Assembly: GCA_038210495.1 (NCBI GenBank)
Contig: JBBQWR010000011.1
Location: 53,515 to 117,514, forward strand
Length of the DNA stretch: 64,000 bases
Direction of reading: 5' to 3'
From: JBBQWR01 sp038210495
GTDB lineage: Bacteria > Planctomycetota > Planctomycetia > Pirellulales > DATAWG01
Positions 43,401 to 51,394 of this stretch are shown here, piece after piece (position 1 is the stretch's first letter; every line of letters begins with the position of its first letter). The notes beneath the pieces are model-generated. The model did no database searches, was not told the DNA's origin, and saw nothing but the letters and a program-made list of their open reading frames with translations. The position numbers and the translations under genes are program-made.

Positions 43401-45617
43401 ATGTTCGAATTCCCCTCGCTCCTCTGGTTCCTCCCGCTGGTCGGCGTGCCGATCTTGATCCATTTGATCAATGTGCTGCGGCACAAGCGGATCCGGTGGG
43501 CTCCGATGGAGTTTTTGCTGCTGAGCCAAAAGCGCAATCGCACTTGGGTGATGCTCAAGCAGTTCTTGCTGCTCCTGCTGCGTATGCTGGCGATCGCGGC
43601 GGTCGTGCTGATGCTGGCTCAGCCGCGCACGCAAAACAGCCTCGGCGCCCTGCTCGGCGGCACGAAGACGCATCACATCGTCCTCTTGGACGACAGCTTT
43701 TCGATGTCCGATCGCTGGCAAGGCGCTTCGGCCTTCGAGCAAGGCGTGAAGGTCGTCGGCCGGTTGGGAAATCAACTCAGCCGCCAAGGCGGGCGTCAAG
43801 AATTCACGCTGCTGCTCAACTCGCAGGCGGCCCATCGCGGCAACGGCATGAAGGCCACGCTCACCCGCGAGCCCGTTTCGAGCGATTTCAGGGACGCGAT
43901 CGCCGACAGGTTGCAGTCGCTCCACGTCTCGCAGATGGCCGAGGGACCGCTCGAAGGGCTTTCCGCCATCGGCCAAATGGTCCGCGAAGGAACCGACACG
44001 GCGACCTACGTCTATATCGTCGGCGACTTCCGCGCCAAGGAATGGAGCGCCAGTGGCGACCTCCGCCGCGCCCTGCTGGACCTCAACGAAGCGGGCGCCC
44101 GGCTGCAATTGATCAACTGCGTCGATGTCGAGCGGCCTAATCTGGCCATCGCCAGTCTCAAGCCGGGCATGGGCATTCGCGCCGCGTCCGTGCCGCTGTC
44201 GATCGAAGTCGCCGTGACAAATTTCGGGCTGCAGGCCGCTCGCGATGTGCCCGTGCAGCTGACCGAGGACGAGCGGCCCCGGCCGGCTGTCACGATTCCC
44301 GCGATTCCGCCGGGGCAAACCGCGACCGCGACGTTCGAGGTCCGCTATCCGGCGCCGGGGCAGCATTCGCTGGCCGCGACGCTCCCGGCCGACGCGGTGG
44401 AAACGGATAATTCTCGATTCGCCGTGCTCGATTTTCCCGAAGCCGTGCCGGTGCTCGTCGTCGATGGCGAGGCGCAGGCCGAGGGGGGCCACGGCGAAGC
44501 CTATTTCGTCACGCTGCCATTCGCCTCGAACAACGTCACTCCGACGGGCGTGGCGCCCAAGATCGTCACGCCGGCGTTTCTTCGCGACAAGCCGCTCGAT
44601 CCTTTCGCCATGATCTACATGCTCAACGTCGACCGGCTCGATCAGCCGGCGATCGACGCGCTCGAAGAGTACGTGAAAAAAGGGGGCGGCGTCGCGTTCT
44701 TCATGAGCGACCGAACGCGAGCCGATTTTTTCAACACCCGCCTGTATCGCGACGGCAAGGGCCTGTTCCCGATTCCGCTAGTGGCGCCGACCGAGCTTCT
44801 GGTCGATCGCACGGAGACGGCCAACGACTTGACGGCCGACGCAAATCATCCCGTCTTCTCGCTGTTCGCCGGCCAGCCGAACGTGGACATCGACAAAGTG
44901 ATCATCCACAAGTATTTCGCGGCCGAGAAGCGTTGGACGCCGCCCACGGGCTCGTCGGCCCATGTCGTGGCCCATCTGCGAAACGGCGCTCCGCTGGTCG
45001 TCGAGCAGAAATTCGGCGCCGGCCGCGTGCTCGCATTCTTGACCACCGCCGCTCCGACGTGGAACAACCTCGCCAACACGCCCCGGCACATCGCGGCCAT
45101 GCTCCAGACGGTGAACTATCTGGCCTCCAGCCGGCAGACCGATCCCTCGCGGCTTGTCGGGGCCTCGCTGTCTGTCGAGTTCGAGAGAGTGAAATACGAT
45201 CCCGACGTGAAATTCGTCAAACCGCCCCGCGAGCGACCGGAGACGCTGCCCGTCAGCGCCGTGCCCAGCGGCGACCACATGCTGGCGACGCTGCCGGGCG
45301 ACGCCAACATTAGCGGCGTGTACGAGGCCCAGTTGACTCGCCGCGACAAGAGCACCGAGACGTTGAAGTACGCTTACAACGTTTCGCCCGAGGAGGGCAA
45401 CCTGAAGATCGTCGACGGCCCGGGGTTGGAAACTCGGCTGGGTGGGGTGAAATATCGTTTTGTCCCGGCCTCTGACGCCTTTTTCGATGCCCAGGAGTTC
45501 GATCGCGCAAATATGGGCCGGATGGTCATGTATCTGTTGATTGCGATTTTGGTGGGCGAGCAACTACTCTCCTATTCGGCCAGTTACCACCCCAGCGCCA
45601 AGGAGCTCGCCCGTTGA
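43401..45617 (+). CDS. BatA-like membrane VWA protein with a glutamine-amidotransferase-like region
   Basis: The protein has 738 residues. The N-terminus MFEFPSLLWFLPLVGVPILI is the BatA/aerotolerance-regulator signature, with a second hydrophobic segment near residues 53-72. A VWA domain follows with MIDAS D97-x-S99-x-S101 (VLLDDSFSMSDRWQG). Then comes a CARDB-like beta-sandwich (IEVAVTNFGLQAARDVPVQL) and a class-I glutamine-amidotransferase-like fold (VLVVDGEAQAEGGHGEAYFV, then LEEYVKKGGGVAFFMSD). A transmembrane helix near the C-terminus (MVMYLLIAILVGEQLLS) anchors it. It overlaps the next gene with an ATGA. It is the expected membrane partner of MoxR. Confidence 0.9.
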   Translation: MFEFPSLLWFLPLVGVPILIHLINVLRHKRIRWAPMEFLLLSQKRNRTWVMLKQFLLLLLRMLAIAAVVLMLAQPRTQNSLGALLGGTKTHHIVLLDDSFSMSDRWQGASAFEQGVKVVGRLGNQLSRQGGRQEFTLLLNSQAAHRGNGMKATLTREPVSSDFRDAIADRLQSLHVSQMAEGPLEGLSAIGQMVREGTDTATYVYIVGDFRAKEWSASGDLRRALLDLNEAGARLQLINCVDVERPNLAIASLKPGMGIRAASVPLSIEVAVTNFGLQAARDVPVQLTEDERPRPAVTIPAIPPGQTATATFEVRYPAPGQHSLAATLPADAVETDNSRFAVLDFPEAVPVLVVDGEAQAEGGHGEAYFVTLPFASNNVTPTGVAPKIVTPAFLRDKPLDPFAMIYMLNVDRLDQPAIDALEEYVKKGGGVAFFMSDRTRADFFNTRLYRDGKGLFPIPLVAPTELLVDRTETANDLTADANHPVFSLFAGQPNVDIDKVIIHKYFAAEKRWTPPTGSSAHVVAHLRNGAPLVVEQKFGAGRVLAFLTTAAPTWNNLANTPRHIAAMLQTVNYLASSRQTDPSRLVGASLSVEFERVKYDPDVKFVKPPRERPETLPVSAVPSGDHMLATLPGDANISGVYEAQLTRRDKSTETLKYAYNVSPEEGNLKIVDGPGLETRLGGVKYRFVPASDAFFDAQEFDRANMGRMVMYLLIAILVGEQLLSYSASYHPSAKELAR

Positions 45618-48553
45618 TGACTGGTTCTCCGCTAGCTCAGATAATCCATTCCCGACTGGCCCTCCTCGGCGAAGCGGCCACCTCGGTCGCGTCCGCGCTG
45701 CCGGCCGCGACCGGAGCTTCCGCCAATAGCTCGCCGGCTGCCGCCGTGCGCTATCAATTCGCGCAGCCGCAGTCCTTCAGCGATTGGTGGGAGACGCCGC
45801 TGCTAGTGCTTGTCTGCTTGGCGTTGGCGGTGTTCGTGATTTATATGTATCGCCGCGACAGCGTCGAACTGCGGCCCGGCGTGGGCGTGTTTCTGGCGGT
45901 CCTGCGATTGACGGCGTTCTGCGGCTTGTTGCTGTTTTATCTCGATCTGCAAAAGTGGTCGGAGCAGAAAGAGATTCAAAATTCCCGCGTGCTCGTGCTC
46001 GCCGATACGAGCATCAGCATGAGTCTCAGTAACACCGACGCGACGTCGAGCAATCCGGCCGATAGCCGCATCGGTCAGGTGATCTCGGAGTTTTCGACCG
46101 GCGACATGCTCGACACGCTCCGTAAGACGCACGACGTGCAGGTTTGGCGGTTCGATCGCGATTTGGGTCGGGTCGTCGGACTGCCGCGAATCGTCGACAC
46201 GACCGGTCAGCGCGAGGCGGAACTGGCGGCGCTGGCGGCTCGCGAGATCCGCGGCGCCTGGCTGCGGTATGTCATACTTGGCGCCGCTGGCGTGCTGGCC
46301 CTCGTGATCGTCAGCTTCATCGGCAGCCGGCTGATCGGCCAGCGCGGCGGCGGCTGGTTGTTTGGCGTCGCGGCGACCCTTTCGGCCGTGACGCTGTTTG
46401 GCGCGCTCGCCTACTTGAATCTCGACAACCCGCGGGTCGATCTGCTCGTGCTGATGGGCGTCCGCGAGCCGTCGGTCGAATCGACTGCCGATAAAAAGCC
46501 GGACGATGCGAAACCGGCCGACTCGGAACGGGCCGATCCAAAATCTGGCGACAAGAAGGGGGCCGACGCCAAACCGGGCGAACTAAAAATTCTCGATCCA
46601 AAAAAATTCGATTGGGCAACGGCGCTCAAACCTCGCGGCGTCGAAACGCGGCTCGGCGAAAGCCTTCGCGACTTAATCAATAACGAACGGGCGCAGCCGC
46701 TGTCGGCCGTGATTGTGTTCACCGACGGCGGCCAGAACGCCGGGCTCGATCCGAGCGCCGCCGTGCAAGTCGCCCGCGACGCCAGCGTGCCCGTGTATCT
46801 GGTGGGTCTCGGTTCCGATCGCCGTCCGGTCAGCGCCCGGATCGCCGACTTCGCCGTGCCGCCTCGCGCCTATCCTGGCGATGCGTTTACCGTCACCGCC
46901 GATATCGAGGCCCAGGGCATGGCCGGCCGCCAAGTGCAGGTCGAGTTGGTCTCGCGCCCCGCCGGCAAGCAAAAAAGTGGGGAAGCGACGAACTGGAATT
47001 CCGAGGCCACCGAGTCGGTCATCCTCCCCGGCAACGGCAAGAAAGAGCGAGTCAAATTCGAGCTGGCCGGCATCAAGGAAGCGGGCCGCCGCACGCTCCA
47101 ATTGCGACTCAAAATGCCCGCCGGCATCAAGAATTTGCAGCAGCAGCCGAGCGATCTGGCCCGCGATTCCGATCTGGAAATCGTTGACCGCAAAAATCGC
47201 GTGCTGCTCTTGGCTGGTGGCCCGACGCGCGAATATCAGTTTCTCCGAAATCAGCTTCGCCGCGATCGCGACACGGTCGTCGATGTGCTCCTGCAAACGG
47301 CCAATGGTCCGATCTCGCAAGAGGCGAACAAGATTCTCGACAACTTTCCGACCTCGATGCAAGAGCTTGCCGAGTACGACGCGATCGTCGCCTTCGATCC
47401 CGATTGGCAGCGGCTGGACGCGGACCCGGCGGCCAACGATCGGGCCATCGCGCTCTTGGAAAAATGGGTCGCCGAAGAGGCGGGGGGCCTCGTGCTGATC
47501 GCCGGCCCGGTCTACACCGATAGCTGGGTCTCCGACAGCAAGATGGCCAAGATTCGCACGCTCTATCCGGTCGAGTTCAGCCGGCTGCTCATTCGGGCTC
47601 ACGACGCCAAATACAACGGCGAAAAGCCCGGCACGATCCAGTTCACGCCCGACGGACAGCAGGCCGAGTTTCTCTGGCTCGACACGTCGGGGGCCGGCAG
47701 CGAGCATGCCTGGGCCGAGTTCAACGGCGTGTATGGCTACTATGCCGTGAAGGGCAAGAAGCCGGGCGCCACCGTGTATGCTCGCTTCTCCGATCCGATC
47801 ACCGGCGCCTCGGGGGACGAGTTGCCGATCTATTTCGCCGGTCAGCTTTACGGCGCCGGCCGGGTGTTCTATCTCGGCAGCGGCGAAATGTGGCGGCTCC
47901 GCGCGATGGGCGAGCAATATTTCGAGCAGTTTTATACCAAAGTCCTTCGCCATGTATCGCAAGGTCGGATGCTCCGCGGCTCGCGGCGCGGCTCGCTGGC
48001 CGTCGATCGCGATTCGTATCTGCTAGGCAGCACGATCGAAATCGACGCCCGATTGACGAATATCCAGCACGATCCGCTCGAGGCCGCAAAAGTCATCGCT
48101 CAGATTACGCCCCAAGAAGGCGCCCCGACGACGACCGCGCTGCTGGCCGATTCCAATCGAAAGGGAACGTTCCACGGTCAGTTCGTCGCCCTCCAGCCTG
48201 GCGCCTACCGGATCGAAGTCGCGATTCCCGATTCGACCGAGGATCCGCTATTGCGGCAGGTGATGGTCAAGGTGCCCGACCTGGAGAAAGACAACCCGCA
48301 GCGCAACGATCCCTTGCTGAGCGGAATCGCGACCGACACGGGGGGCAAATATTATGTCGGCGTGAAAGCCGCGCTCGGGCAAGACGGGCAGCCCGCGCTC
48401 GCGCCGCAGCTCAAAGATCAAAGTCGGCAAACGCTCAAGACGGGCGACATCGATAAACCGTGGCAAAAACTCTGGGTCACCTACCTGCTCTGCGGCATCT
48501 GCGGCCTGTTGTGCATCGAATGGTTAACCCGGCGATTGAGCCGACTGGCGTAG
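45614..48553 (+). CDS. Membrane VWA protein with a membrane-hairpin insertion in the VWA fold
   Basis: This 979-residue protein starts with an ATGA overlap to the BatA-like gene. Transmembrane segments lie near residues 61-80 and 92-110 and at the C-terminus (LWVTYLLCGICGLLCIEWL). The first part of a VWA domain follows with D131-x-S133-x-S135 (LADTSISMSLSN). Residues about 195-335 are an insertion with two transmembrane helices (about 217-236 and 248-268) and a Lys/Asp-rich loop. The VWA then resumes with TRLGESLRDLI and IVFTDGGQNAGLDPS. A glutamine-amidotransferase-like region (LLAGGPTREYQFLRNQLRRD) and a beta-sandwich end the protein. It is the BatB/BatC-like partner in the MoxR set. Confidence 0.88.
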   Translation: MMTGSPLAQIIHSRLALLGEAATSVASALPAATGASANSSPAAAVRYQFAQPQSFSDWWETPLLVLVCLALAVFVIYMYRRDSVELRPGVGVFLAVLRLTAFCGLLLFYLDLQKWSEQKEIQNSRVLVLADTSISMSLSNTDATSSNPADSRIGQVISEFSTGDMLDTLRKTHDVQVWRFDRDLGRVVGLPRIVDTTGQREAELAALAAREIRGAWLRYVILGAAGVLALVIVSFIGSRLIGQRGGGWLFGVAATLSAVTLFGALAYLNLDNPRVDLLVLMGVREPSVESTADKKPDDAKPADSERADPKSGDKKGADAKPGELKILDPKKFDWATALKPRGVETRLGESLRDLINNERAQPLSAVIVFTDGGQNAGLDPSAAVQVARDASVPVYLVGLGSDRRPVSARIADFAVPPRAYPGDAFTVTADIEAQGMAGRQVQVELVSRPAGKQKSGEATNWNSEATESVILPGNGKKERVKFELAGIKEAGRRTLQLRLKMPAGIKNLQQQPSDLARDSDLEIVDRKNRVLLLAGGPTREYQFLRNQLRRDRDTVVDVLLQTANGPISQEANKILDNFPTSMQELAEYDAIVAFDPDWQRLDADPAANDRAIALLEKWVAEEAGGLVLIAGPVYTDSWVSDSKMAKIRTLYPVEFSRLLIRAHDAKYNGEKPGTIQFTPDGQQAEFLWLDTSGAGSEHAWAEFNGVYGYYAVKGKKPGATVYARFSDPITGASGDELPIYFAGQLYGAGRVFYLGSGEMWRLRAMGEQYFEQFYTKVLRHVSQGRMLRGSRRGSLAVDRDSYLLGSTIEIDARLTNIQHDPLEAAKVIAQITPQEGAPTTTALLADSNRKGTFHGQFVALQPGAYRIEVAIPDSTEDPLLRQVMVKVPDLEKDNPQRNDPLLSGIATDTGGKYYVGVKAALGQDGQPALAPQLKDQSRQTLKTGDIDKPWQKLWVTYLLCGICGLLCIEWLTRRLSRLA

Positions 48554-48608
48554 GTCAGGCACTCCGTGCCTGAGGCGCGCGACTGTCAGGCACAGGGTGC
48601 CTGACCTA
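48551..48608. repeat. Paired 19-bp palindromes, TCAGGCAC-type repeat
   Basis: TCAGGCACTCCGTGCCTGA (48555-48573) and TCAGGCACAGGGTGCCTGA (48586-48604) are arranged with outer TAGG and CCTA ends, so the whole 58-base block is itself an inverted repeat. It follows directly on the stop of the second VWA gene. Confidence 0.8.
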
Positions 48609-48651
48609 CAAACCATGACATCCAACTTAACCCCGACCTAGCTCGTCTTAA

Positions 48652-51108
48652 ATGCAAGAACGGAAATCACCTCCGAGCCCGCTCACCGACGACGATGCGC
48701 TGCGCGCCGCCGGCGTCGCGCTCGGCTCGACTCATGGCGGCGCCACGGCCGGACCGCGGTTGGATTCGCGGATTCGCGGCATGTTGGCCAGTTTTCGCTG
48801 GCGCATCAGACTCTACATCTGGCTGCAGGGCATCGCGCTGGCGCTGGCTTGGTTGGGTATCGCGTTCTGGCTGACGCTCGGACTCGATTGGTGGGTCGAG
48901 CCGCCGGCGATCGTGCGGCAGTTGATGCTCGCCGCCGCGGGTCTCGGCTTGGTCCATGTCCTATGGCGGTTCATCGCCCGGCGTTTGCTGGTTAGCATCT
49001 CAAGCGCCGATCTGGCCGTGCTTCTGGAGCGGCGCTACAAGCGTTTCGGCGACAGTCTACTGACGACCGTTGAATTGTCGGAGCATCCGGATCATGCGTC
49101 CGAGTTCAACGCTCAGATGCTCGCCAACACACAATCGCAGGCGATGAAGGAGCTTCCCCATGCCCGGATTGGCGCGGTGTTCAATCGCGGTCCGCTGTGG
49201 CGCGGTTTGCTCGCGGCGACGGTCGGCGTCGGCACCGTCGTGGCGTTCGCCGTGTTCGCCTCCGGCGCCTTGAAAGTCTGGGCCGATCGAAATCTGATGT
49301 TCTCCGATCGGGCATGGCCCCGCCGCACCCATCTGGAGCTCGTCGGATTCGAGAACAAAAAAATCAAAATCGCCAAGGGCTCCGACCTGAACATCGTCGT
49401 TCGGGCGGACACCAATGGCGACGTGCCCCAGTCTGTCCAGCTTCGCTATCGCACGGACGAGGGCCGCAGTCGCGAGAACATGGCCCGGGTCGGCGTGGCC
49501 GAAGTCGGCGATCCGTATCAAGAATTCGCCTATACGTTCCGCGGCCTTCTCACCTCGCGCACGTTCGACGTCGTCGGGGGCGATGCGGCCCTGCGCGGCT
49601 ACGAGATTGAGGTCGTCGACGTGCCCACGATCGAGATGGCCCTGCATTTCGAGTATCCCAAGTACACCCGCCGCGAACCGGCCGATCGCCGCGTTTCGGG
49701 CAGCATGGAGGCGCCGCAGGGCACGACCGTCACCGTCGAGGCCAAAGCCAACAAGGACCTCGTTGAGGCGCCGGTCGCCGCGCTGGTCGGCGACAAGATT
49801 CAGCCGCTCGACACGATCCGCTTCGGCGACCGTTCCGACCCGCGGCGTTTCCGGTACAGGATCGACAATCTGGACGAAGACCGGACGCTGCTGTTCACGC
49901 TCGTCGACACAGACGGCATCCGCAGCCGCGAGCCGATTCGCCTCATCCTCAGAGCGACGCCCGACGAGCCGCCGCGCGTCGGCGTTCATCTGCGAGGCAT
50001 CAGCTCTTCGATTACGCCGCAGGCCCGGCTGCCGATCGACGGCGAAATCTCCGACGATTACGGCCTGGCCAAATTGTGGTTCGACTACAAGATGAACGAG
50101 TCGGAGCCGACTCAAGTCGCGCTCCGCACGGCGCCCAAAAGCCACAGCAGCCTCAAATTCGATCGCGCGACCGACGAAGCCTTGGATTTCAAGGACCGCA
50201 AGCTGGCCATCGGTCAGCAGATTTCGCTCGAGATCGGCGCCGAGGACAATTGCGCATTGAAGTCGGGCGCCAATCGCGCCTTTAGCGAAAAGTTTCAGCT
50301 CGCGGTCGTCGAACCCGACCAACTGCTGACGCTGCTCGAAGCGCGCGAGCTTCAGATGCGGATGCGGCTCGAGGCCATCATGCAGGACCTCACGACGACC
50401 CGCGATCAACTGGCCGACGTCCGATTTACGCCGGCAAACTCGCCCCCGCCGAAAAAAGACGCTTTGCCCAAAGCCGGCGCCGCCGCGGAACCGACGAAGG
50501 GGACGCCGGCCAAATTGGTCGCCGCCAAGTCCGGTGAAAAGATTGCCGACAAGAATGGCCCCAAGCTGGCCCCTGGCGAAGAGCCCGACGACGTGAAGAC
50601 CGCCCATCCCCCCGGCGCCGAGCCGGGCGACACGGGCGAAAAAGGCCCCGGCCTCCGCTCGCCGCAGGTCGTCGCCGAGCAGACACTCGCCAACAGCGAA
50701 CGAGGCGCGAGCGAAACGATCTCGCTCGCTGACGCATTCGACGACATCCGCGACGAGATGGCCAATAACCGCATCGACACGCCCGAGCTCGAATACCGGC
50801 TGAAAGAGCAAATCGCCGAGCCGCTGCGGCGGATCGGCTCGACGATGTTCCCCGATCTCGACCGCCGACTGCGGCGCTTGCAGGCCATGCTTAGCGATCC
50901 GCAGGCCGCCAAACCGCATCATGCCGACGCGGTCAAGCAAATCGACGCGATCTTGGTCGAGATGCGCGGCGTGCTGAACAAGATGCTAGAACTAGAATCG
51001 TTCAACGAAATCGTCGAGCACCTCCGCGACATCATCAACACCCAAGAAAAGCTCAACAAGCTCACGCAGAAAAAGCAGAAAGAAAACGCCCTCAAACTAG
51101 AAGACTAA
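48652..51108 (+). CDS. Membrane protein of unknown function with three N-terminal helices
   Basis: The protein has 818 residues. Three transmembrane helices lie near residues 53-77 (LYIWLQGIALALAWLGIAFW), 88-107 and 184-206. A large periplasmic part then contains beta-rich modules, one around TIEMALHFEYPKYTRREPAD. A helical, coiled-coil-like C-terminus (AEPLRRIGSTMFPDLDRRLR and on) ends in a lysine-rich tail. The layout is like DUF4175-type proteins, but the family is not certain. It follows the VWA genes in the same direction. Presumably it is part of the same envelope complex. I recognise no catalytic motif. Confidence 0.75.
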   Translation: MQERKSPPSPLTDDDALRAAGVALGSTHGGATAGPRLDSRIRGMLASFRWRIRLYIWLQGIALALAWLGIAFWLTLGLDWWVEPPAIVRQLMLAAAGLGLVHVLWRFIARRLLVSISSADLAVLLERRYKRFGDSLLTTVELSEHPDHASEFNAQMLANTQSQAMKELPHARIGAVFNRGPLWRGLLAATVGVGTVVAFAVFASGALKVWADRNLMFSDRAWPRRTHLELVGFENKKIKIAKGSDLNIVVRADTNGDVPQSVQLRYRTDEGRSRENMARVGVAEVGDPYQEFAYTFRGLLTSRTFDVVGGDAALRGYEIEVVDVPTIEMALHFEYPKYTRREPADRRVSGSMEAPQGTTVTVEAKANKDLVEAPVAALVGDKIQPLDTIRFGDRSDPRRFRYRIDNLDEDRTLLFTLVDTDGIRSREPIRLILRATPDEPPRVGVHLRGISSSITPQARLPIDGEISDDYGLAKLWFDYKMNESEPTQVALRTAPKSHSSLKFDRATDEALDFKDRKLAIGQQISLEIGAEDNCALKSGANRAFSEKFQLAVVEPDQLLTLLEARELQMRMRLEAIMQDLTTTRDQLADVRFTPANSPPPKKDALPKAGAAAEPTKGTPAKLVAAKSGEKIADKNGPKLAPGEEPDDVKTAHPPGAEPGDTGEKGPGLRSPQVVAEQTLANSERGASETISLADAFDDIRDEMANNRIDTPELEYRLKEQIAEPLRRIGSTMFPDLDRRLRRLQAMLSDPQAAKPHHADAVKQIDAILVEMRGVLNKMLELESFNEIVEHLRDIINTQEKLNKLTQKKQKENALKLED

Positions 51109-51137
51109 GGCGAGCGGGGGGCGTAAGCCCCCTGTCC
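51109..51137. repeat. Dispersed repeat, GGCGAGCGGGGGGCGTAAGC family
   Basis: GGCGAGCGGGGGGCGTAAGC then CCCCTGTCC begins at the base after the stop codon of the 818-residue gene. It is the inverse of 34817-34845. Confidence 0.65.
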
Positions 51138-51200
51138 CCGACGCAGCGGTTCCATTGAATCCTAAGGCCGATAACGAGCCCTAAAATCGACAACCCCTCT

Positions 51201-51240
51201 CCGGGGTTTCGGCGAAGCGTCTCCAGCCCCCGGCGCCCGA
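51201..51240. repeat. Dispersed repeat, CCGGGG...GGCGAAGCG family
   Basis: CCGGGGTTTCGGCGAAGCGT then CTCCAGCCCCCGGCGCCCGA; compare 33960 and 53495. Confidence 0.6.
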
Positions 51241-51394
51241 ATTTATATTAGCGGCGATTTGACTCGCAAACCGACCGAAATCCGCTCCGCCCACGGGAAC
51301 CTTTTGCCCCTCTCGCGGTACTAACTACAGGCTCACCCGGAGCCTACCAATATTTCGCACCGATCGTCGCCGGCCATCAATCACGGAGTCACTC

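Noticed and set aside
49057..50940. 627-codon minus-strand frame in the 818-residue gene
   Set aside because: Same reason: it is a shadow of the membrane protein gene, with no recognisable domain.
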